DNA from: Delphinus delphis
Lineage: Eukaryota > Chordata > Mammalia > Artiodactyla > Delphinidae
Length of the DNA stretch: 64,000 nucleotides
Assembly: GCF_949987515.2 (NCBI RefSeq)
Contig: NC_082687.1
Span: forward strand, 21,498,148-21,562,147
Direction: 5' to 3'
Of the stretch, positions 47,669 through 60,244 are shown one piece after another. The number at the start of each line of letters is the position of its first letter. The stretch's first letter is position 1. The notes under the pieces were generated by a model. That model did no database searches. It had not been told where the DNA came from and worked only from the letters and a program-made list of their open reading frames with translations. The position numbers and the translations under genes were made by a program.

Positions 47669-49498
47669 CTAGGGAAAAAAATATGAAAACGTTTATTTTC
47701 ATACAGTGGGCAACTAGTAGAGAATAGTAAATAATGTATTTCTTATTCTCTAAAATACATGTTTCTAACAAAACATCTTTATGTTTGTTTATATATATAT
47801 ATATATATCTTTATTTTTATGGTCCTTTACTTAATAACTGATCAAAAACGTGTAGGTAAATTGATGTTTCAATTTGTTCATCTTTTGCCATGATTACATT
47901 TTTAGAATAACTGTTTGTCAAATATGCATCTGACAAGGAATAATGCTAATAACTCAATTCATGATTTTACTTCATGATTTACAACTTAATCTAATGTCAT
48001 GGTTAATTAAAGGTTACATGATATTTTCATTGTGGGATATTAAGCATTAACTATACATCACAATGTTTCTGTAAGTAATGAATTGCTGAGCTGGTTTTAC
48101 AGAGACTTTTTCAGAACTTCTGGTACCTAACACTTTGAGAAAAATTAACAGAGAGGAAAGGGAAACATTAAACTTATGGTTTGGGCTTTTTCTCTCCTTT
48201 AATTCTATCCTTCCAGAATAATCATTTATATATAAATTAAACTTGTATAACAATAAAATAATGCAGGTATTATACAAAATAGTTATAATTATTTCTAAAG
48301 GTTATATTATATAAAAATTGATTTATGTTAGCTCACTGACAAACATATAAGATGATTAAAGGACTGAAAAGATGGAATTTAGATACTTTTAAAAGTACAC
48401 AAAATATTTTACAAAGCAAAGTATAACTAGAATACACATTCAGTGAATGATTCCAAATATTATTATTAAAAGAGTGACGGCGGGAAACAAGGACTGCTTA
48501 AAACTCTGTTCTGAAAGAAATTATCTTCACCCAGCTCCCTCTAAATAAAGATATTCATACTAGATAATGAGCCCCAAAGCCCATTTAAAAAAAACTCACT
48601 AGGCAGCTAAGACCAGTAACCAGGTATATGTACCGAATAAGCTTTAGAAAACAATTAAAACAATAACAACAGAAGTTTATCTGGGAGATTTCTTCAAATA
48701 AACAAAATAGCAAGTTTATCTCATCACATGCAACAGTCCAGGCATAACGGACCTTTATCCTACCTAACTCTAAGCTATGAGAGTGCTGGGGACGGTGACC
48801 GGCAGGTGGGGTTATGCAGCTCTTAGAGGGCTAGAGAAGCAGAGAAAACAGGCTTGGGGGGTATATACTAGGTGAAAGAAGAAAGCTCGGGTTCTGAATT
48901 ATACCTGGATGGTTTCTGATTCCATAATAACTGACTATAAAAAAAGGCACTGTGGAAAGCTCTGTCATACATCAGGATGGAAAAGGGGGCAGACATATCA
49001 AGTTAATGAAAAACTAGTTTATTAAAGATTTGAGAAAAACACCATTACCAGGCATAGTACTCAACTACCCAATGAATGCAATCTTTCAAAATGTTACAGT
49101 AAATAACTGTGACAGTGAGAACGTTTTCACAATGGCTAAAAGAAAATTGTCTTGTAATAAACAGACTTACTTTTTAAATATTCAGATGGTCTGCTTATTA
49201 CACCTTTCAACAAAACACTTTAATGAAGTCATTTTTTACAGACGTAGCTCTCTCTTTATATTTTGTAAACCAAAGGCTTACTTTATACTGTTTCATTAGG
49301 CATTAAGAGGACATAAATTACATTATTTTCATGCTTTCCTTAAGGATACATTTTAAAGCAATATGTATGCTCTTAAGAAAGCTGGGAGAAATATGGCAAA
49401 AAATTCTTCAAAAACCAGATTGCTTTTATTAAATATTTTTTTATGGAATAACAGTCATACATAGAAACTAGTTTATTTTCTGTTAAAGAGTTGCTTAC
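47669..49498 (-). other. CLGN intron, unassigned
   Basis: 1.83 kb AT-rich intron with a (TA)n tract at about 47791-47808. No repeat confidently named. Confidence 0.6.
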
Positions 49499-49599
49499 CT
49501 CATCCTCTGATCCAGACTTATTTGATTTATTACCTTCTTCTTGTCTTTCTATGATTTCAATTTCTTCTTCACTCTTTTCCTCAGGTTCACCTTCCTCTT
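49499..49599 (-). CDS. CLGN: CLGN acidic-tail exon
   Basis: 101 bases between aaattctag|aag and gatgag|gtaagc, entering in phase 1 and leaving in phase 0. With the G from the previous exon it encodes [20 protein letters not shown] then [14 protein letters not shown]. The very acidic run of Glu is typical of the calmegin cytosolic tail, which in this family is a candidate low-affinity calcium and phosphorylation region (several Ser in SGSEDE context). Confidence 0.94.
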
Positions 49600-49852
49600 C
49601 TAGAATTTTTTATTAAATAGATTTTATTAAAGGCAAAAACTCGAATTAGAATTTTGCTACTTAAAAGTATTAAATAAAAGTGGAGGGATGTATTTAAATT
49701 CCAATATTTATAAGCAATTTCTTCCATTAGACCTTTATAAAATTTAAATAGAAATATTTATTTTATCATTTTATAAATAAATCATATTTGAGGAAAGGGG
49801 CAGGTTTAAAGAATTTTAAAGCACTCTGTAGGTAAAAATGAAAACCAAAGAA

Positions 49853-49888
49853 TGTGTGTGTGTGTGTGTGTGTGTATGTGTGTGTGTA
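49853..49888. repeat. (TG)n microsatellite
   Basis: About 36 bases of TG with a tatg interruption, followed by an imperfect (CA)/(TA) part, in a CLGN intron. Confidence 0.95.
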
Positions 49889-50364
49889 CACACATATACG
49901 TAAATATACGTGTGTGCATGTGTGTTTTGAGGGAGTATGTTTTTTAAGTCAACTGTTGCATCAACTATTAAGTTAAAAACAGTGCTCAAGATATAATTTA
50001 GGTTATAAAGGGCTCATTCTGGAGCCTGGCTTGGGATGCCTGACAAATATCAATAGTTTTATTGCTACCTCAATGTGCATAAGGAAGTCACATTGGAGAG
50101 GCACCAAAAAGCCTCAGCTGTCTTCAGTTCTAACATCTTCTGGAGTTTAGTAGAGGGTGGCAAGGGGACGTATGATTTAGCAATGCTTTCAAGAGATTAA
50201 ACTGTTCGTTCCACATGATAAATTATCTGATAAACAACAGCCCTTGGGAGACTTGGTGTGGATTTTGTTGCTGCAATCACCTGCCTTAAACCGATTACTC
50301 TTCTACAGAAGCCATGGTCTGTACCTCCCATCTCATCCTTGGAGGGGAGAAAAATCTTTGCAAA

Positions 50365-50614
50365 AAGCTATGGCAGGGCTTCCCTGGTGGCGCAGTGGTT
50401 GGGAGTCCGCCTGCCGATGCAGGGGACACGGGTTCATGCCCCGGTCCGGGAAGATCCCACATGCCATGGATCGGCTGCGCCCGTGAGCCACGGCCGCTGA
50501 GCCTGCGCGTCTGGAGCCTGTTGCTCCGCAACAGGAGAGGCCACAACAGTGAGAGGCCCGCGTACCGCAAACAAACAAACAAACAAACAACAACAACAAA
50601 AACAAGCTATGGCA
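50365..50614 (+). mobile_element. CHR-type SINE with 11-bp target-site duplication
   Basis: Full-length plus-strand SINE (gggcttccctggtggcgcag onward) in a CLGN intron, antisense to the gene. aagctatggca flanks it at 50365 and 50604. The tail is (caaa)n with an (aac) variant rather than pure A. Young by its exact duplication. Confidence 0.95.
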
Positions 50615-50886
50615 TATGGGATTCATAGTTGCTAGGTTCTGAAGCAACTGAACAATTTTTACAGCTCTTTCTTCCTAGAAAACAAAAGTCATACATTGGA
50701 TGTCTGCTCAGGTACAACCCAGGCAAGGATGTTACTCCTCTTCGCCAGTCACGCCTTCTCGAGGATTCAAATGGTATAAATCTGACAATAAACAAGTGCA
50801 ACAGCCAGTGTTTACCACTTAATCTACTATTTTAAGTGAGCTCTGCCCAGCTTTGTTCCCATTATAAATCACCGTCATCGTCTTAC

Positions 50887-51046
50887 CTTTTTCAAGAATT
50901 TCACCATCACTTTGCTGTTTTTCCTCTTCCAAGTCTACTGGTTTCTCCAGGGCTGCTTTCTCTCCCTTTACTTCTTGCTCTAGTGCTCCCTTTGTTTGTG
51001 GTTTACATATGTCCAGTTTTTTGAACTCTGCATCTTCATATCTTTT
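50887..51046 (-). CDS. CLGN: CLGN cytosolic-tail exon
   Basis: 160 bases between actgcgacag|aaa and aaaaag|gtaaga; enters in phase 0 and leaves with one base. It encodes [40 protein letters not shown] and [14 protein letters not shown] charged, mostly helical cytosolic segment directly after the membrane anchor; no cysteine-rich or enzymatic motif. It fits the calmegin tail residue for residue apart from conservative changes. Confidence 0.94.
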
Positions 51047-51267
51047 CTGTCGCAGTGTAACACAAGCTATTTTTACTAAAAGCAAAGCACTATTTACAAA
51101 AAGATTTTTTTTGCAATAAGTGATATCATAGTGAACTATCAGTAAAAACTTACAGGCAATTTAGTTTATCACTTTTAAGAGCCACTTGCTCCAATATAGA
51201 ACTCCTAAACACTAAGAGATTTTTTTTTTTTTTTTTTTTACTGTTGACAAAAATTCATTTTCTTTAC
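51047..51267 (-). other. Short CLGN intron with a 20-base T run
   Basis: 221-base intron. Plus-strand poly(T) at about 51222-51239 reads as poly(A) on the gene strand. Confidence 0.7.
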
Positions 51268-51393
51268 CTTTACTTTTCTTGGCCAACAAAATGAAGTAAT
51301 TAATGCTATTGGAAGCACTGCTGTCACAAGATAAATGAACCAAAGCCATGGGCGCTCTTCAGCAGCTGCCGTCAACTGTTTGAATATACTAGG
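51268..51393 (-). CDS. CLGN: CLGN transmembrane exon
   Basis: 126 bases between ttctctag|cct and gtaaag|gtaaag, phase 0 at both ends, 42 codons. [15 protein letters not shown] precedes the hydrophobic helix [18 protein letters not shown] then SFCWPRKVK. It is the single membrane span that fixes the chaperone in the ER membrane, with Arg-Lys-Val-Lys as the cytosolic stop-transfer. The CW just inside the membrane is the juxtamembrane cysteine position palmitoylated in calnexin, by family analogy only. Confidence 0.94.
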
Positions 51394-52543
51394 CTAGAGA
51401 AGAAATAAGCATAAAAAGGCAATTAAGATTTTATAAACCTTCATTCAGAAATACAGCCTACAAAAACAAAAAACTTATTTCACCTAGGTGGTTTTATATT
51501 AAGGAATCGTGAATTTGTAAGATAAAAAATATTTTATTTTCTCATTTTATACTTCATAAAGTTTAAACAATTATTCGCATGCATTGCTGTTTGACACTTT
51601 GTAGTAGAAGGTACATTATACTATATAGGTGAATACTGCTAACCTACCAGCAAGAATTAGGACAGTTTTCTTTTTTGGTAAGTTTCAGGATAGAACTACT
51701 CCTTATGGATGTATTATCTGGTTCATTTAGAAGTACACAACTCTCTGATAACTCAACCTGTACATTTAAAAAACTTACTGAAAAAAAAAAAAATCAACCT
51801 GATAATCATTGTGTTTTCTTTTTCTTGTTTATTAACAAATTTTACACACAACCTTCAGGAAGGAAATTGTCTCTCTTACTAAAATAAAATCTAAAATCAT
51901 CAAATGTTTTAGTTAAAAGAGTTTCCAAATGAGAATCCCTTTACCTTTACTTACTCTTCTGATGGTTTTTGCTAATATCCAAAGAGACCTAATGTGAGGT
52001 ACACATTTTTCTTTACAGTAATTCGTTTTAAAGACAGATTCTCCAAGATGCATTGTGTTGAAATACTTAGCTTATTCTTTTCTAAGTAGTGTTAAGATTT
52101 GGGGAAAAAAACTGAAACATAATAATATTAAATTTTAAAAGTTTCTATACTCCTCTAAGTGAAAAGTAGTTAAAATGAATAAAGAATATTTAGATTACTG
52201 TTCCCACTTAGGCCTTAAATTGATAGGTGACAAAGATATTAAGTCTCATTTCTAGTAGTAGTAGTGGTCTCATTTCTATAACCATCAAAAGGCACTCAAT
52301 CCCATTATGCTATCATAATTTAATAAATGAAATGAAGACTTACATATATATAATTCATTATTAGTTTATAATGAAGCTGTATCATATTTGGTAAAGCTAA
52401 ATACTCTGTCTACATAAATTTATTTAAATATGCTTCTTTAGCATTTAGTAATTATTGCACATTTATTTACCTTTTTTAAAGGCCATTTGTACAACCTATA
52501 ACCAGGACCACATCCTATTATTACCATATGGTAAATACTGTAC

Positions 52544-52759
52544 CTCATTATCATTTTCTATCATTATTTTCACTCCCCAACCATCTGCAGCCCAGCGATC
52601 TGCTACTTCCTTTTCCGAACAAATAATAAAATTATCAAAGTAGATATCAGAGGTCATGGACCAAAGCTCTAAACCAAGAGCACAGAAGGAAGTCAGAAGA
52701 AATGGGTGATTGTCTTCAAAATAATCTGGATTAGGAATTTTTCGAGGACTCCAGATACC
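52544..52759 (-). CDS. CLGN: CLGN exon: end of P-domain and return to lectin fold
   Basis: 216 bases between tctcgcag|ggt and aatgag|gtacag, phase 0, 72 codons. [16 protein letters not shown] completes the last type-2 P-domain repeat (GxWxPxxIxNPxY). [19 protein letters not shown] and [20 protein letters not shown] form the closing strands and helix of the globular lectin-like domain, as in calnexin. No stop, splice sites consensus. Confidence 0.95.
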
Positions 52760-52975
52760 CTGCGAGAAAAAATAATTTAAAGACATTTTCAAATAAAATA
52801 ATTTCATTATAAATGTTACTCAAGAAGTAGTTGGTGTTGAATGAAATTAGCAATACTAACTGGAAAAAAGAAAACTTTAACTTATAATTAATTCATTAGT
52901 AATTCACTAGAAATAAAATCTTGTTTCTTCTTATCTGGAACACGATGTTCCCTATGAAATATATCCTGTACACGA

Positions 52976-53255
52976 TGTTCCCTATGAACAATGACTTTAA
53001 ACTCTGCAAAAGGGGACTTCCCTGGTTGTCCAGTGCTTAAGACTCTGTGCTCCCAATGCAGGGGCCCTGGGTTCGATCCCTGGCTGGTGAACTAAGATCC
53101 CACATACCACAACTAAGCCCACGCAGTGCAACTACTGAGCCCGTGTGCTCTAGAGCCAGCACGCTGCAACTAGAGAAGCCTGAGTGCCACAATGAAGACC
53201 CAGTGCAGCCAAAATAAGTAAAATAAATAAGTAAACTGCCAAAAAAAAAAAAAAA
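52976..53255 (+). mobile_element. Older CHR/tRNA-Glu-type SINE in CLGN intron
   Basis: ggggacttccctggttgtcc at about 53008, B-box-like gggttcgatccctggctgg, then the 3' domain gcaactagagaagcctgag and a poly(A) ending at 53255. More diverged than the other SINEs. Just upstream an 18-base duplication, acacgatgttccctatgaa, occurs at about 52941 and 52971. Confidence 0.88.
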
Positions 53256-53559
53256 GGCAGAGTGAAAATCCAATACAGAAACCTGAGTAATTAAATTTCA
53301 CAACTGACACTATATTAGAAAAGTTGGGTTTTTTTTACATTTAGTAAAGATATTCAAGACAAGATATCATTAAAATTGTTCAAATCAGAGATCACTGTAT
53401 GGCAAAAATGGAACCGCACCTTTCAACATATACTTGTGATAGGCATCAATAATCAACCATGGTTGAATCTCAGAACAATTATTCAACACAGAAGTTCCAT
53501 TACATCTTGAATGATTAAACTCAACCAAATCAAATAAATTGGACAATATGATCACTCAC

Positions 53560-53700
53560 TGACTTATTCCACCATCACATATGTCTATTCTGTGCCAGGC
53601 ACTATGCCAGATGCTAGGATACAGTGGTAATCAAGGCAGACATGGTCCCTGCATTATGGTGTTTAAAATCTAATGAAGGAGATAGACGTTAAAAAAGTTA
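53560..53700 (-). mobile_element. L2 LINE 3' tail (antisense)
   Basis: Antisense L2 end: ctattctgtgccaggcacta, tgctaggatacagtggtaat, agacatggtccctgcattat. Confidence 0.8.
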
Positions 53701-54302
53701 CCAAAACAGACATTTTGTGATAAATACTATGAAGAAAAACTACAGTGAGCAAAAAGAATATATAACTGTATATATAAAATAAATGTTAGAAAATATCAAT
53801 GAATAATTAGATAAAACTAGAGGGTTAAATGGATAACATAAGGACTTCTACCTCCAAAACTAGGTATACTCAAAAAATATCTGATTCATATTAGGGAAAA
53901 AAATTCAATTTTAATAATACCAGAGAGTAAGGAGCATGTTAATTAAGCACAGACTTTAATTACTAAAATGTGCAACCTGAGTCTTCTTGATCAGAAGTCA
54001 CTTCTTATATTTAATTCTAAAATAAAATTTTATTCCAAAGTGATCATCAGTATAAGGAAAAATATAGTATAAAGTAACTTATCTTTAGTTCTTAATTTTA
54101 TTCCCCCAGAAAATTAAATAAGGAATGTTTCAGTTTTTAAACATAAATTAGTTGGAGTACTATGTTCTTTGACTTCTTAAGATAGCTAAGGCACACTATT
54201 ATACAAATCAAATTTCCTGAAGTTAACATAACATTATCAATAACTAGATAAATAGCACAACATTTTAAAGTTTACTATGGGACTGGAACAAGTGGTTATT
54301 AC

Positions 54303-54453
54303 CTGGTAGTTAGGGTTATCTATCATTGGAGGTGTCCATACTCCTTTGTATTTTGGGTTAACTATCATGGGAGGGCTCCACTCGCCACACCCGATCTGAC
54401 ATGCCGGATTAGAAATCTGAGGTGCCTCCCATTCTCCATCCATGTCTTCATTC
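54303..54453 (-). CDS. CLGN: CLGN P-domain exon, type-2 repeats
   Basis: 151 bases between tatcctaag|gaa and taccag|gtaata; one base completes a Trp codon, then 50 codons. [36 protein letters not shown] and [14 protein letters not shown] are three tandem GxWxxPxIxNPxY units of the calnexin/calmegin P-domain arm, which binds ERp57-type partners. The two cysteines in ACQIGCG match the disulphide pair of the arm tip. Only 124 bases separate it from the next exon upstream. Confidence 0.95.
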
Positions 54454-54577
54454 CTTAGGATATTAGAACAAAGCAAATGGAGTAACCTCAAGTCTCTCCT
54501 GTCAGTCATATAAACTAGTAACAAAAAAGCAAGTAAGAAACATATGAAATTGACATTTGAAGATGAAGAATGCTTAC

Positions 54578-54691
54578 CAGTCAATGGGTTTTTCAGCATT
54601 AGGATCTGGAATAAATTTCGGTTCATTATCAAGCCAGCCATCAGGTTTAACAACACTTGTATCTTCTATTTGGGCAGGTTCACTTTCATCC
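54578..54691 (-). CDS. CLGN: CLGN P-domain exon, type-1 repeats
   Basis: 114 bases between atttacag|gga and gactg|gtaagc; phase 2 at both ends, 37 whole codons. [19 protein letters not shown] and [19 protein letters not shown] are two type-1 P-domain repeats (IxDPxxxKPxDW). In the first the usual DP is DT and the DDW becomes DGW, as seen in calmegin rather than calnexin, which helps choose between the two paralogues. Confidence 0.95.
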
Positions 54692-54886
54692 CTGTAAATA
54701 CAGTATTTTATGCTAATTATTAATTATTCAAGCAGTTTAAAAATGCACGCTACAAAATTCATAAGGTACCAAAAGGCATTTCCTACCCTGTCTTTGTACC
54801 TACTACCTCCCCTCTCTCTCATCCACCTAAATCTTCTACTATACACTTTTATATATATATTACTTGTTATGTTCTATACATACATG

Positions 54887-54908
54887 CACATATGTATGTG
54901 TGTGTATA

Positions 54909-54944
<36 letters not shown>

Positions 54945-54946
54945 CA
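54887..54946. repeat. Compound (TG)n/(TA)n microsatellite
   Basis: tatgtatgtgtgtgtatatg followed by (tg)7 and (ta)9, in the 8-kb CLGN intron. Confidence 0.95.
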
Positions 54947-55084
54947 CATACTTTTTTTACACAAATGATAGCACTCTATACAGAGTATGTTAGACCTTGT
55001 TTTTGTTCACTTAAAAACTCATTCATCAACAAACATATATGGGATGACTACTACATGTCAAGACTGTTCTAGGAGCTCTGTTTT

Positions 55085-55500
55085 ATATAAATATATATCT
55101 GCTTCATTCTTCTTAACAGTTGCATAGTTTTACACTTTGTGAATATATCATAATTTATTTAATCTATCTATTGTTGAGAATAGTGTTTTCAAAAACTTAC
55201 TATGACGAATAATGCTATAATTAATATCCTGGAATATATTAGAAATTAATAAGAAATCAGTTGTCAGCTATATGAAGTAAATTTTTTTTCCAGTTTCTCA
55301 TGCATTTTTTAATGTAGCTCATGGTGAGGTTTTGGTTTTTTCTGCCATGTAAAACATTTATTTTCATGTAGTTGAAATTTATTAACATTTTCCTTTATGA
55401 TTCTTCAATTTTATGTCATATTTGGAAAGGTCTTCCCTACTCCAATATTATTTTTTAAAAACTCTCCATATTTAATTCTAGTAATTTTTATATTTTCATT
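55085..55500 (-). mobile_element. Ancient LINE-1 fragments (antisense)
   Basis: Diverged antisense L1 wording around cattcttcttaacagttgca, gaatatatcataatttattt and gaaaggtcttccctactcca. No open frame. Confidence 0.5.
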
Positions 55501-56169
55501 AAAAAATAACACTTAGAAAGTAAATTCTGAAGTATATAAACACAGTCACAGTAAGTAGTGAATAGAATTACTAACATAATTTTCGTCTTTACAGAAAAGT
55601 AAAAATTTTAAATAAGCTACATTACGATTTTCCAAACAAAACTTGAATAACAAACTGAAATAATCAACAATATATATGTAAAGACTGAGTAACAAACTGA
55701 AATAATCAAATCTATGTATGTAAAGACTTGTACTTGCCTGTTATTAATGTTACCTTAGGGTCTCTGAGGGCTCAGAGTAACCGGGGTTTAAAATTTAAGA
55801 GTGCATCTCTTTTAGCACTTTATAAAAAAAATTCTCACACATTTCACCAATCAGAATGAGGTTGGTATATAGTTTCTCTCATTGTACAGTTTCTCTCATT
55901 TCCCAGCCCTACTCTTTATGGGCAAACAAATGTGAAGCAATGTTAGAAAGCCCACATGGAGGGATGTAGTCCTACCTTTTCTGATAGCATGAATTCATGG
56001 AAGTGATACACTAATAAGTGACTTATTAATTTTTTTTAAAAAGTACTATTCTTCCTACCTTGCACAAGTTACTTCCCTATACTATTTCCCTTAAGGCAAA
56101 GACATTTTCACTGCTAACCAGTACCCCTATTTATCTAAAAGACAGTCAACAAGTTAACACTTTTGGTTT
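55501..56169 (-). other. CLGN intron, unassigned
   Basis: No gene or confident repeat. A 30-base near-tandem duplication (aacaaactgaaataatcaa) occurs at about 55648 and 55690. Confidence 0.5.
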
Positions 56170-58540
56170 TCCAGGAGCAACATTCTATTTGAATAGGTGG
56201 TAAACCCCAACGTTTACAAACAACAAGAACTTGAAGAAATAGTAATAGACACTTTCCAAAATGAAGTACACAGAGAAAAACTGGTTTTAAAAAATGAATA
56301 GATTCTCAGTGACTTGTGTAACAAACATAAAGCAGTCTAACACACATTTAAGTGGCATCCCAAAAAAGAGATGGGGAGCCATATATAAATATTTAAGGAA
56401 ATAATGGCCAAATGTTACCCAAATTTGATACAAACTATAAACCCACATTTCAAAAAACTCAAAGAATCCAAAGCAAGGCAAATATACACACACACACACA
56501 AACAAATGACATCAAGGCACAACAAAAATCAAACTATTGAAAACCAGTAACAGTGAAAATAAATCTTAAAACCAAATAGAAAAAAATGACATATTAGGTA
56601 AAGGAGAACAAGGATGAGAATAACAACTGACTTCTCATCAGAATCAGTGTGAGCCTCATGATAAGGAATGGCTGTTGCAAAATAACTATCAACCTATAAC
56701 CCCATAGTGAAAAATCCTTCAAAAATGAAGGCAGAATAAAGAGATTTTCAGACAAATAATTTAGGAGAATGCAATGACAACAGGTATGTACTACAATGTA
56801 TTAAGACAAGTTTATCAAGCAGAAGGAAAACAATAACAGACAGGAATTTCTATCTACACAAAAGAAGGGGAGTACCAGAAATGGTAAATATGTGGGTAAA
56901 TAAAAGATCTTTTCCCCTCATAACTGTCTGACAAAAAGAGACTGATTGAAGAATAAATATGCATGGCCTTCACAGTATATAAAGAAGGAAATATATGATA
57001 ATAGCATGAAGGATGTACGGGAGAAAATATAAGACTCTCATATGATTAACTTAGACATGAAGTGGCATAACACTATTTGAGAGTAGACTGAAATAGGTTT
57101 AAGATGCATATTGCAAACCCTAGAGCAACCGGCAAAACAACCAACTACAGATGAAAAGCCAAAAAGCCAATAGAGAAGAAAAAATAGAAGACTCAAATAA
57201 AATATAACTCAATCTGAAAAAAGCCAGGAAAAACATTTTATAAAAAGCCACAGAATATATGGGACAAAGAAAAAACAAGTAGTGAGATGGTAGGTTTACA
57301 CCCAACCACAGCAATAAGTGCATTAAATGTAGATGGTTTAAAACACTCAAATTAAAAGGCAAGACCCAAATGTAGTTGCCTACAAGAAAATCACCTGAAA
57401 AAGAAAGGCATATACAGGTTACAGGTAAATAATGGAAAATAATATTCAATGGAAACATGACTTAAAAGAAAATTGGAGTGCTGATTTAATATCAGACCAA
57501 GTAGACTTCAAGTCAGAGAGTATTATAAGAGTTTATAAAGAAGGACATTTTATAATAATAAAAAGGTCAGTTCCTCAAGAGGTCATGAAATACTGTGAAT
57601 TGATCTAGTAACAGATCTTCAAAATACTTGAAGCAAAAACTAAAAGAACTCAAAGGAGATAAAGACAAATCCACAATCATAGTTGAAGATTTTAGTTCTC
57701 TTCTCTCAGTAAGAGAACAGACTGAAAACCGTTAAGAATATAAAAGCTTTTGAATAATGCTGATGTAATTGATATTTGTGAATGTTTTCTGACCACAATA
57801 GAATTAACTTGGGAGTTAAAATGAAAACCATATCTGGAAAATCCATAAATAATTGACAACAAAGCAACACATTTAAAAATACATGATTCAAAGAAAAAAT
57901 CACTAGGGAAATTATATAACAGTATGAACTGAATATATATTTGTGGAACTTAGTTAAAACAGTGCTTAGAGAAATTTTACAGCTGCTTCTATTGAAAATT
58001 ATTTTCTACCTTAACAAGGTAGAAAAGAGAAGCAAATTAAGTCCAAAGTAAGAAGAGGAAGGCAATAATGAAATAGAAAAAAGGCCAATGGAAGGGAAAA
58101 AACTAAAACAAAAGCTGGTCCTCCACAGAGCTCAATAAAATTGATAAACCCTCAGCTAGACACATCAAGAAAAAACACTAACTGCCATATCAGAAAAGAA
58201 AGAGGGGACAGCAGTACAGATCATTAGACATTAAATGGATGATAAGAGATGCTGGAACAATTAGACACCCATATTTTTGAAAATTAATCTTGATTTATAC
58301 CTCACACTACATAGAACAATTAACTCAGAACAGAGTTTTAGTCAAAACTATTTGTCTAGAAAACAAAAGAAAATCTTTGTCACATTTAGGCAAAGACATC
58401 TTATCTTAGTAAGATGCAAAGAGCATGAATCATCAAAGACAAATATTGACAAGCCAGACTTCATAAAAATTTAAAACTTCTGCTCTCTGTTACAAAAATT
58501 AAGACAAGCCCCAGAGTGAAAGGAAATATTGCATACTGCA
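56170..58540 (+). mobile_element. Ancient LINE-1 (L1M/HAL1-type), decayed
   Basis: About 2.3 kb of A-rich plus-strand sequence with a recognisable but stop-filled LINE-1 course. Near 56700-56870 it shows the ORF1-end pattern (gaaggcagaataaagagatt, gggagtaccagaaatgg). From about 57050 to 58500 it shows ORF2-like pieces (gcattaaatgtagatggttt, ctcagctagacacatcaag, gccagacttcataaaaattt). No element end defined. It fills the middle of the 8-kb CLGN intron. Confidence 0.65.
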
Positions 58541-58547
58541 TATCTAT

Positions 58548-59745
58548 ATTAATTGACTATTGCTGCATAACAAATTACCCCAAAACTTAGGGGCTTAAAG
58601 TAACATTTATTACTGCGGTGTCTGTACTGCGAAATCTGGGTGCCACCTAACCGGGTCCTCACCTCAGGGACTCTGGCACTGGCAATCTCAGACTGAGGTA
58701 GGCTGCTTCTGAAATTGTTTTCCAATGATCCTACCTCCTGGTATTCATGTCCATGTGAAGTCCCCTCTCCTTGAGTGTGGGTGGGACCTAATAACGTGCT
58801 ATTAATGAACAGAAATTAGTAATGGTATGCTACTTCCAAGATTAAGTTATAAAAGACTGTATATTAGTTTCCCTAGGCTGCTGTGACAAAACACCACAAT
58901 CTGGGTGGCTTAAAGTGACAGAAATTTATTATCTCACAATTCTGGAGACTAGAAATTTGAAATCAAAGTTTTGGGCAGGACCATGCTCTCTCTGGAGGCT
59001 CCAGGACAGGATCTTTCCTTGTTTCTTCCTTGCTTCTGGTGGCCACTGACGACCCTTGGCATTCCGTGTCTTGTAGATGCATCACTGCAATTTCTGCCTC
59101 AGTTGTCACATCGTGTTCTCCCTGTGTGTCTGTGTCCAAATTTCCCTCTTCTTACAAGGACACCGGTAGTACTAGATTTAGGGCCCACCCTAATCCAGTA
59201 TTACTTCATCTTAACTTGATTACAGATGCAAAGGTCCTAATTCCAAATAAAGTCACAATTACAGGTTCTGGGTAGACATGGAATTTTGGAGGACAGTGTT
59301 AACCCAGTACAGACTGTAACCTCCATCTTCTTCGCACTGTCTTCTCCCCTCCCTTCCCCTCTCCCTTGCTTCTGTTGAAGACAGCTACCCTGTTGTGAGA
59401 TACTCTGTGGTGAGGCCTAGATTGCAAGGAACCAAGGGATGACTCTGGCCAACACCCAGCCAGGAACCGAGGCCCTCAGTCCAAAAACAATTCAGTCCCT
59501 TGAGAGACTGAATCCTGCCAATGCCACTTGAGTGAAACTGAAACTGGATTAGCTCCTCGTTGAGCCTTTAGATGACTATAGCCCCAGCTGACATCTTAAT
59601 TGCAGCTGAAAGACCCAGGGCCAAAGGACCCACTAAGCTGCAGTCAGAATCCTGAATCACAAGAAACTGAGAGATAACAAATGTTGTTTTAAGCCACTTA
59701 ATTTTGGGGTAATTTGTTATACAGAACTAGATAACTGACACAACA
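58548..59745 (+). mobile_element. Old LTR-like repeat interrupted by a solo LTR
   Basis: Plus-strand repeat text at 58690-58859 resumes at 59312 and runs to 59745 (gttttaagccacttaatttt, ggggtaatttgttatacaga). The same family is present uninterrupted at 61500-61950. The left edge (58548-58598) is an inverted copy of the right edge. The interruption is the solo LTR listed next. Confidence 0.6.
58860..59311 (-). mobile_element. Solo LTR, MaLR (MLT1-like), with 5-bp duplication
   Basis: Antisense LTR with tattagtttccctaggctgc and gaaatttattatctcacaat at one end, ttccctcttcttacaaggac and agggcccaccctaatccagt in the body, and an end at aacccagtaca. Flanked by gactg at 58855-58859 and 59312-59316, the 5-bp duplication expected of an ERVL-MaLR LTR. 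No viral genes. Confidence 0.75.
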
Positions 59746-59749
59746 CTCA

Positions 59750-60243
59750 TAACTGAATACAAAAAAATAACCCAAATAAAGCAGGGGAAAAAACTGAAAA
59801 GATACTTCTCCAAAGAAACTGATATGAATGGCAAGTAAATGAAAACTAGGGAGATTACGGATTAGTCACTAGGGAAATGTAAATCAAAACTACAATTAGA
59901 TACCACTACAAACCTTTTAGAATATTCAAAGAAAAACAGAAAAACAAAAACAGATAATACCAAAAGGTCAAAAGGTACAAACTTCCAGTTATAAGATAAA
60001 TAAGTCCTGGGGATGTAAGGTATGGTGTGGTGACTACAGTTCACCACACTATATCATATATTTGAAAGTTAAGAAGAGTGAATCTTAAAAGTTCTCAAAA
60101 CAAGAAAAAAGCTGTTAACTATGTGAAGCGATGGATGTTAACTAAACTTACTGTAGTGATCATTTTGCAATATATACATATATCAAATCATTATGTTGTA
60201 CACGTAAACTATTACAATATTATATGTCAATTATATCTCAGTT
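59750..60243 (+). mobile_element. LINE-1 3' part, plus strand
   Basis: ORF2 C-terminal text (gggaaatgtaaatcaaaact, acaattagataccactac), then old L1 3' UTR (agcgatggatgttaactaaa, atcattatgttgtacacgta) ending in tcagttaaaaaaa. Confidence 0.75.
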
Positions 60244-60244
60244 A

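Noticed and set aside
54710..55072. 120-codon open frame with Cys/Val/Tyr repeats
   Set aside because: Driven by the (TG)n/(TA)n microsatellite inside a CLGN intron.
57120..57458. 112-codon minus-strand open frame, Leu/Phe-rich
   Set aside because: Antisense of an A-rich ancient LINE-1, giving artificial hydrophobic runs.
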